Shown here: positions 13,526-21,519 of the stretch, piece by piece
Position numbering within the stretch: position 1 is the stretch's first letter
Layout of the letters: every line of letters starts with the position of its first letter
Virus record (IMG/VR): IMGVR_UViG_3300044815_000038
Span: 1-22,876 of that record
Source of the DNA: a virus
Direction: 5' to 3' (one strand)
Length of the DNA: 22,876 nucleotides
Translations under genes and position numbers: made by a program
Notes under the pieces: generated by a model
The model's input: the letters and a program-made list of their open reading frames with translations, nothing else
What the model was told of the DNA's origin: nothing
Database searches by the model: none

Positions 13526-16500
13526 TCACAGATACGGCGGCGGCTGCACCTTGCCCCGCGCAATGCCTTCGTTGACCGCCGACCAGGTGTTTTGCTTGAA
13601 GCCGCTTTTCAGCCCGTTGACCATACCGCGCAGCTCGTCGATCTCGCGCGGGCCGGCCCCGCGCGCGTCGATGTAGACTGAGCCGCCGGAGCCGCCGCCG
13701 CCCATGGCGCTATGAGGGACGATCTGAAGGTTTGAATTGGCGGCATAGATAGGCTCGATCCCCTTCTCGCCCGCGATCCCCCATTGCCCCTTTTTCAGCG
13801 TCCCGCCGCCCGCGAACGCGCCGCCGAACGAGTCGAGGAGATCGCCGATCGGGTCCGTCCCGTTGGCGACGTCGTTTCCGTTGCCGCCGATCCCGAAGAG
13901 TTGCTTGAGGCCGTTGCCGAGCGACTGGCCGATGCCGCCCAGGCCGCCGCTTCCACCACCGCCTAGCAGGTTGCCGATATCGTTGGCCGGCGAGACGAAC
14001 AGCGGGTCGGACCGCGTCCCCGTGGGCTTCTTGCCGGTCCCGATCCCGAACAGTCCCTTGACCACCGAGCCGATGTCGTCGGCGGCCGATTGGGCGAGCG
14101 GCTTGACCAGCGTGTCGGATAGCAGCTTGAGGAAGGCGTTCTTGATGTCCGTCGCCGCGTTGGCGCCCGATTTGCCGATGTCCTCGAACGCCGCCTCAAG
14201 GCTATCGGTGAACGACGAGATCGCCTGATTGAGCTGTTCCTGATTCTGGATTTGCTGCGCCGAGGTCGAGTTGACCAGGTCGCCATATTGCTTTTCCAGG
14301 TCGATCGACGTTTTGATGCGGTCGGCGTTGGCGAAGTCGCCCACCGAGATCGCCTTATCCTCTTGCTCTTGAAGCTGGATCAGCCGTTGAGCCGAGGCGA
14401 TGCGGTCCGCGTCTAGCTGATCCTGAATCTTCTGAAGATCGGCCTGGTGGCTGGAGATCGGCGCGCCGGCTCCGGTCGAGTTGGCCTTGAAGTCGCGGAT
14501 TTGCTGCGCGGTCTGAAGGTTCTGCGCCTTGGTTTGCAGGTCCGCGATCTGTTGCTCGGCGGCATATTGCGCCTTCGCGGCGGCCGTGGCCGTGGCGTGC
14601 GCCACCTCCAACCGGGCGAGCTGGTGTTCGAGCGCGATCATGGTCAGGCGCGCCGCGTCGTTCTCGTTCGCGAGCGCCTTGTTGGTGTCGATATGCTCGA
14701 TGATCGAGTCTTTGAGGGTCTGATATTTATCGTCGACCGCCTGAAGCGCTTCCTCCAGGGGGTTCAAGCCGCCCTTGGCGAATTCGTTCACCGCGATCTG
14801 ATCCTTCGCCACCTCCTGGCCGAACTTGATCGCCTCTTTCGCGAGGCCCTCTTGTTCGAGCTGGCCGATCCGCGCGCGCAGCGAGTCGATCGTTCCGGCA
14901 TAGGCCGAGACGTTCACGCCCGAGGCTTTCGCCGAGGCGGTCAGCTCGTCGATCTTGGCGCGCAGCGCATTGGCTTCCGTCGTGGCCTTGGGAAGCACCT
15001 GCGCGTCGAGGCCCTTGCTCACCGAATCGTTGAGGGAGCGCAGACCGTCCGCGAGCTTCTTGTTCGCCTCCTTGATCTTATCCGCGCCCTTGTCCTTGCC
15101 CATGTTGAACGTGGGCGGAACAAGCGGCGGGGTCTTTTTCTTGACGTCTCCGACGATCTGCACCGACGAGTCGAGCGGATCGGAATCAGGGATCGGCGCG
15201 CCACCCGTTTTCTTGCCTCCCGTGATCAGGCCGAGAAGCCCGGCCAGCACCGCCAGGATCGGCGTGAGCCGCGAGGCGAAGCTGATCGCCTGGTTGATCG
15301 CCTTCTGAACCCCCGCCGGCAGGGCGTCCCAATCCTTGATGAAGCCGTTCAACGCATCGTCGGCCTTACCGATCGCCCAATTTACCCCCTGCATGACGAG
15401 CGCAACTTGTTGCAGGAAATTCGCCAGCTCGCGGATAGCCTCTTGGCCGACCACCTTGAGCAGCGTCGCGGCGAAGTCGGCAAGGTTCGAGGCGGCTTGC
15501 GCAAGCATCGCGCCGAGCGGCCCGGTCATGAGTTTGTCGACGATCTCGCCGAACGACTTGATGATCGATTGAATGGGCGGCCCGAAGGCAACTTGCGCCT
15601 GATCGTACAGGTCTTGGAAGACGGCGATGAACTTGTCGCGGAAGACGTACAGGAACGCCCCCACGGCCGCCAGGACGGCCACCAGCGGCAGGAACGAGGT
15701 TCCCAGGGCCGCCATCCCCGCCTCAAGCACACCGCCGGCCCCGGCGACGCCCTTGATGATCCCGGCGAACCCTTCGAACGCATCCATGAGCACGACGACG
15801 GCCTCAAGCACGGCGCCCACATAGACCAGCAGGGGGCCGAGCACGGCCACCAGCGCGGCGACCACGACGACGGCCTTCAAAACCGCCGGGTCCATGTTCT
15901 GCATGATCCCGACGAGTTTGGTCAGCAACGCGGTCAGCGGCGGCAGGAATTCCAGAACGATCTTGCCGATCGTCTCGGAAAACTCTTTCCATGCCTGGTG
16001 AAGGTCGCCCGTTGGCGAGGCCTCGCGCATGGCCTTCGCCGAGCCGTCGAATTCCTTCTCCAGCTCGGCGAGGATGATCCCTTGCGCCTTGTAGCCCTGG
16101 CCGCTCTTCACGAGCTGCGCGATCTGTTCCTTTTGATGTTGGGTGAACGACACGCCAAGTTTTTGAAGCGCCGTGACGCCCCGGATCGGATCGTTCAAGG
16201 CCTTCCCGACCTTGACCGCCGCGTCCTGCAAATCGCCGCCCATCGCGGCGGCCAGGTTCACAGACGCCTTTTCAGCCCGATCGAAAATCGTCCCTTGGAC
16301 ATTGCCAAAGGTCAGCATCGCGGCCGTGACCTTGCGAAGGATTTCGTCGTCGTCGAACGTCGAGATTTTCGCCAGGCTCTTCGCGGATTCGTCGAGCTGT
16401 TCGGACGTGCGGCCGGACGTGTTGCCCATGGACGTCAAGCGGGCCTGGACCTGGGCGAACGCCTGGTTCGCCTCGGTCGCCTGTTTCGTCGCCTCACGCC

Positions 16501-16687
16501 CGAACTCGATGATCGGGAGCGAGATCGCGATCGACATAGTCTCGCCGAGTTTCTTGACGTCGGACGCGACCGATCGGAACCGCGTCGCGAACTTCTCGAC
16601 GACGTCGCCCGCCTTGCCCATGTCGTCGGCGAACTGGCCGACAGAGGCGGAGAGGTCCGCGCGCAGCGCGCCAACAACGGCCGACAT
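13526..16687 (-). CDS. tail tape measure protein
   Basis: A 1053-residue protein, the longest gene in the window, that sets tail length and is ejected during infection. Coiled-coil helices run through residues 1-250, with NDPIRGVTALQKLGVSFTQ (165-183) and the AELEKEFDGSAKAM segment (207-220), both typical of phage tape measure proteins. Hydrophobic stretches lie at about 268-303 and 331-349 and may cross the host membrane. A long heptad-rich middle follows. The C-terminus has FAGGGTLKKGQWGIAGEKG, a common tape measure ending. By the usual relation of about 0.15 nm per residue the tail would be about 150-160 nm. AAGGA lies upstream of the ATG. Confidence 0.92.
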   Translation of the reverse strand: MSAVVGALRADLSASVGQFADDMGKAGDVVEKFATRFRSVASDVKKLGETMSIAISLPIIEFGREATKQATEANQAFAQVQARLTSMGNTSGRTSEQLDESAKSLAKISTFDDDEILRKVTAAMLTFGNVQGTIFDRAEKASVNLAAAMGGDLQDAAVKVGKALNDPIRGVTALQKLGVSFTQHQKEQIAQLVKSGQGYKAQGIILAELEKEFDGSAKAMREASPTGDLHQAWKEFSETIGKIVLEFLPPLTALLTKLVGIMQNMDPAVLKAVVVVAALVAVLGPLLVYVGAVLEAVVVLMDAFEGFAGIIKGVAGAGGVLEAGMAALGTSFLPLVAVLAAVGAFLYVFRDKFIAVFQDLYDQAQVAFGPPIQSIIKSFGEIVDKLMTGPLGAMLAQAASNLADFAATLLKVVGQEAIRELANFLQQVALVMQGVNWAIGKADDALNGFIKDWDALPAGVQKAINQAISFASRLTPILAVLAGLLGLITGGKKTGGAPIPDSDPLDSSVQIVGDVKKKTPPLVPPTFNMGKDKGADKIKEANKKLADGLRSLNDSVSKGLDAQVLPKATTEANALRAKIDELTASAKASGVNVSAYAGTIDSLRARIGQLEQEGLAKEAIKFGQEVAKDQIAVNEFAKGGLNPLEEALQAVDDKYQTLKDSIIEHIDTNKALANENDAARLTMIALEHQLARLEVAHATATAAAKAQYAAEQQIADLQTKAQNLQTAQQIRDFKANSTGAGAPISSHQADLQKIQDQLDADRIASAQRLIQLQEQEDKAISVGDFANADRIKTSIDLEKQYGDLVNSTSAQQIQNQEQLNQAISSFTDSLEAAFEDIGKSGANAATDIKNAFLKLLSDTLVKPLAQSAADDIGSVVKGLFGIGTGKKPTGTRSDPLFVSPANDIGNLLGGGGSGGLGGIGQSLGNGLKQLFGIGGNGNDVANGTDPIGDLLDSFGGAFAGGGTLKKGQWGIAGEKGIEPIYAANSNLQIVPHSAMGGGGSGGSVYIDARGAGPREIDELRGMVNGLKSGFKQNTWSAVNEGIARGKVQPPPYL

Positions 16688-16690
16688 GGC

Positions 16691-17026
16691 TTATTTTCCT
16701 TTCGCGGCGCGGCGATCGACGCCGCCGAACACCTTGTTCAGACGCTCGACGACTCGCAACAAGTCCTCGGGACTCTGGCGCTTGGCCTTGCCCGCGACAA
16801 TCTTGTCGACGATCGGCTGTAGCTCGGGGAGGCGCTTGGTCCTGTCGAAAGCCACGACGTGCCACGCCTGCGCGATCATATGCGAGAAACGATCCTTATC
16901 GCCGAGCGCCGTCCCGCGAAGGAAGCGGTCAAACTCCCGTGGAGTCAGGTCCCAGAATTCTCGGGGTTTGAGCCCCCTGCGCGTGGCCAGCTCCAGCAGG
17001 TCCCACAGACCAGGCGGCTTTAGGCC
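16691..17026 (-). CDS. tail assembly chaperone, frameshift-encoded C-terminal part (TAC, gpT-like)
   Basis: This frame runs from the slippery site to TAA at 16691 and has no start codon before ATG 16879, yet the codons above it clearly encode protein: GLKPREFWDLTPREFDRFLRG. That string matches the FWxLTPxE signature of the rcc01693/TAC family of GTA and phage chaperones. Translation is therefore expected by -1 frameshifting from the upstream gene, giving a fusion of about 248 residues over 17436-16691 (137 residues before and 111 after the slip). The shorter 62-residue ORF from 16879 alone would lose the signature. As in lambda gpG/gpGT, the fusion should recruit tail tube protein to the tape measure protein. 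Confidence 0.8.
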   Translation of the reverse strand, partial: GLKPPGLWDLLELATRRGLKPREFWDLTPREFDRFLRGTALGDKDRFSHMIAQAWHVVAFDRTKRLPELQPIVDKIVAGKAKRQSPEDLLRVVERLNKVFGGVDRRAAKGK

Positions 17027-17436
17027 GGGGGGCGCTCTTCGTCCCCCGCCTTGTCGTCCTCGTTCTTGTCGGGCTGAGCATTGTTCATGGCGCTGAAGGT
17101 ATCGGTCATGATCTCGTTCATCGAGACGCCCGCGTCGATCGCCTCGTTCAACAGCATCGCGACACCTTCATAGGTGATTTCCGCGTGATTATCGCGCAAA
17201 CCGGCATAAAGGATGCGCTGGACGTCGCGAAGACGCGGTTTGCGCTTCGACAACAGGTCCCCGACCTCCTGAATACTCATGTCGTAAAGGTCTTCAAGCG
17301 ACGCGAGCGCATCGTAATTGAATTTGAGCTGAAAAGTGACGCCGTTAATCTGGATCGACGAGCTGCGCGAAGACGGCTTTCGCGCGTCCATTACTTCACG
17401 CACATTGCTGGCCGGCTTGCCGGATTCTTTCGCCAT
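17020..17436 (-). CDS. tail assembly chaperone, zero-frame product (GTA gp10-like, gpG-like)
   Basis: A 138-residue protein beginning MAKESGKPAS, with GAGGAAAG 6 bases before the ATG. The core (about 27-112) holds INGVTFQLKFNYDALASLEDLYDMS, then QEVGDLL, RDVQRILYAGL and a MLLNEAIDAGVS helix. This matches the layout of the GTA gp10/TAC-11 family. The C-terminus is acidic and disordered (DKNEDDKAGDEE). It lies between the major tail protein and the tape measure, the invariant place of tail assembly chaperones. Most ribosomes should make this short form; a minority should slip to make the fusion. Confidence 0.85.
   Translation of the reverse strand: MAKESGKPASNVREVMDARKPSSRSSSIQINGVTFQLKFNYDALASLEDLYDMSIQEVGDLLSKRKPRLRDVQRILYAGLRDNHAEITYEGVAMLLNEAIDAGVSMNEIMTDTFSAMNNAQPDKNEDDKAGDEERPPA
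17026..17032 (-). promoter_or_regulatory. -1 ribosomal frameshift site, C CCC CCG
   Basis: Minus-strand bases 17032-17026 read C CCC CCG, an X XXY YYZ heptamer in the correct phase, two codons before the zero-frame TAA. A -1 slip changes RPPA-stop into RPP-GLKPPGLWDLL and joins the downstream chaperone frame exactly. A G-run 11-15 bases upstream (17047-17043) could pair with the C-run, and short stems are possible downstream. Confidence 0.75.
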
Positions 17437-17466
17437 GGTGATCTTTCCTCGGGGTTATTACGAAAT

Positions 17467-17508
17467 GGGCCGCGCGATACCGGCCTGCCCCGGACTATCG
17501 CGCGGCCC
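17467..17508 (-). terminator. hairpin between major tail protein and chaperone genes
   Basis: A perfect 12-bp inverted repeat, GGGCCGCGCGAT (17467-17478) and ATCGCGCGGCCC (17497-17508), with an 18-base loop, in the 94-base gap after the major tail gene. On the minus strand ATTTCG follows. It is likely a partial terminator or mRNA-stabilising stem that lets the major tail protein be made in excess of downstream proteins. Confidence 0.6.
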
Positions 17509-17530
17509 TCTCTTCGCGGGGGTTATCGTC

Positions 17531-17974
17531 TCAAGCCAGGGTCGGCTTGCCGCTGACCTTGAGGGTCGCGGTGAAAGTCATCTTGTCGTCGACGGGCATG
17601 TTCGAATCGAACCCACTCATGACGGCGTCGAATGACCACTGGACGGGCGGCGAGCCCGTACCGGGAAATTCGATAATGAAGTTGGTCCGCTCGTCGCTGA
17701 AGAACTCGCCGAGCAAGCCGGTCGAGACGTTTTGCGTGGCGTCCTCGACGACGAGGTTCCCCTCAACCGTGACCTCGCCGCCGTCCTTCAGGCCGGGGAT
17801 GAATTCATGAAAGCCCTCGGGGCTGAGCATGTGGGTCACGTCGGGCGTGTCCCGCTTCATGGTCGGGCCGCCGATGTGGTTGACCTCCATGATCGTCTGA
17901 TAGGTCAGCGGGGAGGTCGAGATACGGCGCTTCAGGATCGTGCCGTACCCGATGCGGGCGTTCGAGGTAGACAT
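17531..17974 (-). CDS. major tail (tube) protein
   Basis: A 147-residue protein beginning MSTSNARIGYGT, with AAGGAAT 8 bases upstream. It is mainly beta: VNHIGGPTMKRDTPDVTHM, GGEVTVEGNLVVED, FIIEFPGTGSPPVQWSFDAVMSGFDSNMPVDDKMTFTATLKVSGKPTL. The last part is the characteristic ending of lambda gpV/TP901-1-type tail tube proteins. It assembles into the hexameric tail tube. It lies exactly between the tail completion protein and the chaperones, and a hairpin downstream fits high expression. Confidence 0.9.
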   Translation of the reverse strand: MSTSNARIGYGTILKRRISTSPLTYQTIMEVNHIGGPTMKRDTPDVTHMLSPEGFHEFIPGLKDGGEVTVEGNLVVEDATQNVSTGLLGEFFSDERTNFIIEFPGTGSPPVQWSFDAVMSGFDSNMPVDDKMTFTATLKVSGKPTLA

Positions 17975-17980
17975 TCGCGC

Positions 17981-18412
17981 CTATTCCTTTGTCCAGATCA
18001 TGAAGTCCATGGACTTCGTTGCCACGCGCGGGCCGGGAGCCTCTAGCTCCCCTTCCGCCGAATCGGTCTCATTGTCCGCGAAAATACCCTGAATGCGAAC
18101 CGGCGGGCTCACGGGAACGATTCCCTTGAAACCCGACAGGTCCGCCAGCATCGCCGCTTGAAGCGCCCACAGCTCCGCCGCCGTGGCCGCCATCAAGTCG
18201 AATTGGAAGCGGAAAGGCGTCGCGCCATCCTGGCCCTGCATGGTGTAGCCGCGCGGCGCGCTCACCAGTCGATAGACGATGCACGGATAAGGCGGATTGC
18301 GCGGCAGATCGTTCGGAAAGAGATTGAGGTCGATCAGCGCGCCCGTGGCGCTTTCCCAATTGACCGACGTGAGCAGCCACAGGATCGCGCGTGGAAGTGT
18401 CGCCAGCGACAT
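17981..18412 (-). CDS. tail completion protein, DUF3168 family
   Basis: A 143-residue protein of the DUF3168 (GTA gp8-like) tail terminator or completion family, which caps the tail tube so it can join the head. Visible are LNLFPNDLPRNPPYPCIVYRLVSAPRGY, then FRFQFDLMAATAAELWALQAAM (the beta-strand and helix pair of the family) and a C-terminal strand. The length is normal. GAGG precedes the ATG at 18412, which lies 4 bases after the HK97 gp10-like gene. Confidence 0.85.
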   Translation of the reverse strand: MSLATLPRAILWLLTSVNWESATGALIDLNLFPNDLPRNPPYPCIVYRLVSAPRGYTMQGQDGATPFRFQFDLMAATAAELWALQAAMLADLSGFKGIVPVSPPVRIQGIFADNETDSAEGELEAPGPRVATKSMDFMIWTKE

Positions 18413-18416
18413 CGCC

Positions 18417-18962
18417 TTACCTCTTCTTCGCCAAGCGCTTCGCGTACCGCGCGGCCGTCTTCTCCAAGTCCTTGCCTAGCATGACTCCGAAGTCGTTGAG
18501 GGCCTTCATCTTGCCGCCATCCCACGCCGGACGCATGTAGGGCGCCGGCGTCATGCGGCCCGTGGACTTTGCGGCTTTCTGCATCGCGCGCGCCAGGCGG
18601 CCGGCGCGCCGCCGGGCGTCACCACCGCCCGTCCAGTGCCGCAAGACTGTCCCAAATTCGATTAGGTGAGCCACGGTCGAGGGCGCGACGCCGACATAGA
18701 CGACGCGGACCCATTTCGAGTCCTTCGGTCCCGCCTGTTTGGCCTGGCGGCGGCTCAATTTCTTGGAAACGAGGATTTTCGCCTTCGTCTTCCCGGTGTG
18801 GACCTCGATGCGGACCCGCGCAGCCTCGGCGATTGGCTTGGCGACGGCGATAAGGCCACGATCCAGGGATGATTGCGCCAGGCGCGGCGGGAGGGCGTTG
18901 AGCTGCGCGATCAGATCGGCGACGCCTACCAGCTCCATTTTCGGCGAGATTCCGCGCGCCAT
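18417..18962 (-). CDS. HK97 gp10-like head-tail joining protein
   Basis: A 181-residue basic protein. It has an N-terminal helix (LVGVADLIAQLNALPPRLAQ), the RVRIEVHTGKTKAKI strand, VYVGVAPSTVAHLIEFGT, and the family ending APYMRPAWDGGKMKALNDF. The IEFGT and PYMRPAWD motifs are diagnostic of the HK97 gp10 family. It is slightly longer than usual because of a Lys/Arg-rich insert around residues 110-135. It acts at the head-tail interface. Confidence 0.88.
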   Translation of the reverse strand: MARGISPKMELVGVADLIAQLNALPPRLAQSSLDRGLIAVAKPIAEAARVRIEVHTGKTKAKILVSKKLSRRQAKQAGPKDSKWVRVVYVGVAPSTVAHLIEFGTVLRHWTGGGDARRRAGRLARAMQKAAKSTGRMTPAPYMRPAWDGGKMKALNDFGVMLGKDLEKTAARYAKRLAKKR

Positions 18963-18963
18963 A

Positions 18964-19335
18964 TCAGGCCTGCGGCGGCCGGCCTTGCGCGGTCAGCCCT
19001 TCGTTGCGGGCGATGCAGAGGATCGCCACCTCTTCGCGCTCAACCTCGCGCGCCTCCAATGGCATGAACTTTAGGGCGCCGTGGGTGATCATGTGCCTGT
19101 CAGGCGTGAGGGTGAGCATCGTCGGCCGAGCCCTCACCCGCCAGATCGTTTCGGTCTGTCCCACCTGTTGATGGGCGAAGTAGCGGGCGCGGGCGTTGGA
19201 ACTGATAATCTCCTCCGCATAGACGTCGCCCAGCTTGCGCCACGAATAGACGATCTGGCCGGTGTCATCGTCGCGAGTGTCCACCCGCTCCCAAATGCCG
19301 AGGCGTCTGTCGAGTTTGGCGGCCCGAACACTCAT
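18964..19335 (-). CDS. phage head-tail adaptor (SPP1 gp16 / HK97 gp9-like)
   Basis: A 123-residue protein starting at ATG 19335, which overlaps the previous stop by ATGA; the longer open frame to 19515 is a shadow of that gene. It contains LDRRLGIWERVDTRDDDTGQIVYSW, ARYFAHQQVGQTETIWRVR and a C-terminal strand with MPLEAREVEREEVAI. These match the phage head-tail joining family (Phage_H_T_join): the D-x-G-x-x-x-x-W pattern and the Q-T-x-x-x-W-R-V strand. It forms a ring below the portal. Confidence 0.85.
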   Translation of the reverse strand: MSVRAAKLDRRLGIWERVDTRDDDTGQIVYSWRKLGDVYAEEIISSNARARYFAHQQVGQTETIWRVRARPTMLTLTPDRHMITHGALKFMPLEAREVEREEVAILCIARNEGLTAQGRPPQA

Positions 19336-20063
19336 GACGTTCTGAACACCCCCCGCACGCGCAGATTTTCGAGGATCGAGGCATAGCCAGGGACCTCGAC
19401 CGCCTGGCCGCCCGTGATGATCATTTCGGGGTTGGCGTAGTAGTGGCCGAGCCGCGCCTTGGCGTACTGGCGGATCAGCGCCGGAACGTCCGATCCATCG
19501 TCGCCGTAGCCGCATCGATAGCGGATCACGACACTCCCGCCCTCGCGGCGCACGGCCGTCGGCCAGTTGGCGTTGTAGGGCGGCGCGACATAGGCGACGA
19601 CGCCCTCGGTCCCGACGCGGAACCCGTCGCCAGGCGGTGAGCTGGCCACGTCTGTCAACTGCTGGCGCACGCCGTCGTTATCCAGGTAGGACACGGACAA
19701 GACCGCCTGGAGCGGCGGAAGGGGGAGCGCGATCGGCGCGCGGCCGGGGAACGTCATCATCGACAATTCCCAGGTTTGGGTGATCAGGGCCCGGCCGAGC
19801 CACGCCTCGAACCCGTCGATCTCGCCGTTCGCCGCCGCGACGGCGTCCATAATCATTTCATCGTCCGTCCGCGACGGCGGGCTCGTCCCGAAATCCGGGT
19901 CGAGGCGGAGCTGTTGATAGGCCTGGCTCAAGGTCAAAAGCGGATTGATCGGGGCCTCGACCTGGCGGAGCTGCATAAGCGGCGGCCGGGCCGGCGCCCG
20001 GCCGTCGTCCGGCCACCGCATCGGATAGAAGTAGAACGGACCGAGGAGAGAAATCGAAGTCAT
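19332..20063 (-). CDS. head-tail connector, phiE125 gp8 / HK97 gp6-like
   Basis: A 243-residue protein starting at ATG 20063, overlapping the glycosyltransferase stop by ATGA. It holds an N-terminal VEAPINPLLTLSQAYQQLRLD segment, the helix DEMIMDAVAAANGEIDGFEAWLGRALITQTWEL, then LPLPPLQAVLSVSYLDNDGVRQQL, and a C-terminal helix ALIRQYAKARLGHYYANPE. The E-x-x-x-G-R-x-L-x-x-Q-T-W and PPLQxVxSVxYxD motifs are typical of the phiE125 gp8 family of connectors. An N-terminal extension of about 35 residues precedes the conserved part. It is the first virion gene after the modification cassette. Confidence 0.88.
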   Translation of the reverse strand: MTSISLLGPFYFYPMRWPDDGRAPARPPLMQLRQVEAPINPLLTLSQAYQQLRLDPDFGTSPPSRTDDEMIMDAVAAANGEIDGFEAWLGRALITQTWELSMMTFPGRAPIALPLPPLQAVLSVSYLDNDGVRQQLTDVASSPPGDGFRVGTEGVVAYVAPPYNANWPTAVRREGGSVVIRYRCGYGDDGSDVPALIRQYAKARLGHYYANPEMIITGGQAVEVPGYASILENLRVRGVFRTS

Positions 20064-20794
20064 CGCCAGTTGTCCCGCACCCATTCAAGCCGTTGCGCCT
20101 GATCGTCCCACGGATCGGTTTCGCCGTGAAAGAACACGATTCTAGCGTTGGCCGGGAGCGCCCGAGCGTAGTCACCACCGGTCGGCCTGATGTCGTTGCG
20201 GTAGCTGAAGACGCCGCTCGCGGGGCCGAACCTGGCCTGATGGGGGCCGAGGCGGTGACTAATCCAGCCCTGGTCCGAACCCCATTGCCGGCTTTTCTGC
20301 GCGGCGCGGACGCTTCCCAGCGGGTCGGCTTTGAACTCGTCCCACAGAAAGGCGTGTTCCCCCGCCGTGTGCAGGATCATGCCGCCGTTGTAATAGGTCG
20401 TCGGGTTCGTATCGCCCCACAAGACAATGGGTTCGGGCCGATCGAACACCGGCTCAAGGTTGCCGAGGATCACGACGTCAAGGTCGAGGCTCATGATCCG
20501 GTTGCCGATCGCGGCCCCCGTTTGCGCGTCGAATTGCTTCAGACGGCGATAGCAGGCCGGATTGATCCGGCCGCCGATGTCGTGAGGGCTCTTCATGGCC
20601 GCGAAATCGTCCCACAGGGGGAGGACGCGATCCATTTCCGTGATCCCGGCCGGATCGTCGGTGATACAGGTCAGCCGGAGCGGCCCGGCGTAGTGGCGGC
20701 GAACCATCCGGCCGAACACGTTGACAGAATCCGCGGTGAATTGGCTCCTGTATCCCGGCGCGGCTTTCCACTTCCAACAGACCACGTCGATCAT
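20060..20794 (-). CDS. GT-A-like glycosyltransferase (GT8-like)
   Basis: A 244-residue protein starting at ATG 20794, overlapping the previous stop by ATGA. It contains SLDLDVVILGNLEP with the DLD metal-binding motif (104-106), YYNGGMIL (134-141), QWGSDQGWISH and the C-terminal FFHGETDPWD. The DxD, the N-G-G-hydrophobic motif and the late His of FHG are the features of GT8-like retaining glycosyltransferases. The donor and acceptor are unknown. Four bases of overlap with the connector gene couple its translation to virion assembly genes. Confidence 0.8.
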   Translation of the reverse strand: MIDVVCWKWKAAPGYRSQFTADSVNVFGRMVRRHYAGPLRLTCITDDPAGITEMDRVLPLWDDFAAMKSPHDIGGRINPACYRRLKQFDAQTGAAIGNRIMSLDLDVVILGNLEPVFDRPEPIVLWGDTNPTTYYNGGMILHTAGEHAFLWDEFKADPLGSVRAAQKSRQWGSDQGWISHRLGPHQARFGPASGVFSYRNDIRPTGGDYARALPANARIVFFHGETDPWDDQAQRLEWVRDNWR

Positions 20795-21519
20795 AGGACG
20801 CGCTCCCACTTCGTGAGGCCATGGCGCGGCGTCGGGTCGAGTTTGACCAGGCGCTTCATGGCGTCGCGCTTTTCGGTGTTTTCGTTGCCCTTGCGCTGCA
20901 ATGTCGTCGTCGAGGCGTCGGCGATCACTTCGCGCGGATAGCGGATCAGCGGCTCTTTCAGCTCGACGATTCTCGCCGCCGCGCCGACGCGGCCCTTGAA
21001 CATGCCGTCTGTCCCATAGATGCCCCGGAACCGCTCGTCATAGCCGCCGGCCGCCTTGAAGGTCGCCTTGGTCATCGCGTAGCTGTTGGGGTGCGCGTGG
21101 TAGCGCGTGCGCTCCGGCATGGACAGGCGCGCGGGAATATAGGCGCACCGGGTGTCTAGCTTGGACTTTAGCAAGTGCTCCCACAGCTCCGGCGACGGGA
21201 CATGGTCCATGTCAGTCATGAGACACCAGCCGCCGGTTTCGGCTTGCATGACGGCCAGGTTGCGACAGGCGTCTTGATTCCAGGGAATGTCCTCGTCCAT
21301 GCGCCACGCGCGCAGCTTGGACGGCAACAACTCCATTCCACGGCTACAGCACCACTCCGCAACGGCCTGCGCTGCTGGCCAACGTGGGGAACCGTCATCG
21401 ACCACGTGAAGCGTGATCAGATCACGCCAACGGGGGTCGAGCATCGAAAGCCGATCGAACTGTTCATGCAGCATCATCGGGTTGTCGTAATACGCCAGGC
21501 ACAACGTGAACCTATTCAA
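20791..21519 (-). CDS. GT2-family glycosyltransferase
   Basis: A 242-residue inverting GT-A glycosyltransferase. The start is read as TTG 21519, which overlaps the previous TGA and has GAGGAG 8 bases upstream; a longer frame to 21687 is a shadow. Motifs: VVDDGS (39-44), NQDACRNLAV (81-90) where family members have the G-A-R-N-x-G loop, TDMDHV with DMD (103-105) for metal and nucleotide-sugar binding, and GGYDERFRGIYGTDG near the acceptor site. It should transfer one sugar from a nucleotide sugar; neither substrate can be read from sequence. It is shorter than most GT2 proteins and lacks membrane segments. Confidence 0.85.
   Translation of the reverse strand: MNRFTLCLAYYDNPMMLHEQFDRLSMLDPRWRDLITLHVVDDGSPRWPAAQAVAEWCCSRGMELLPSKLRAWRMDEDIPWNQDACRNLAVMQAETGGWCLMTDMDHVPSPELWEHLLKSKLDTRCAYIPARLSMPERTRYHAHPNSYAMTKATFKAAGGYDERFRGIYGTDGMFKGRVGAAARIVELKEPLIRYPREVIADASTTTLQRKGNENTEKRDAMKRLVKLDPTPRHGLTKWERVL

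Noticed and set aside
14447-16822. A 791-residue open frame on the plus strand opposite the tape measure gene
   Set aside because: It is Arg-, Asp- and His-rich with no domain, lies exactly antisense to a well-supported tape measure gene and is explained by the GC-rich third positions of that gene.
19332-19515. Longer start (19515) for the head-tail adaptor gene
   Set aside because: The extra 60 residues are an out-of-frame shadow of the connector gene; the ATG at 19335 gives the family's normal length and an ATGA overlap.
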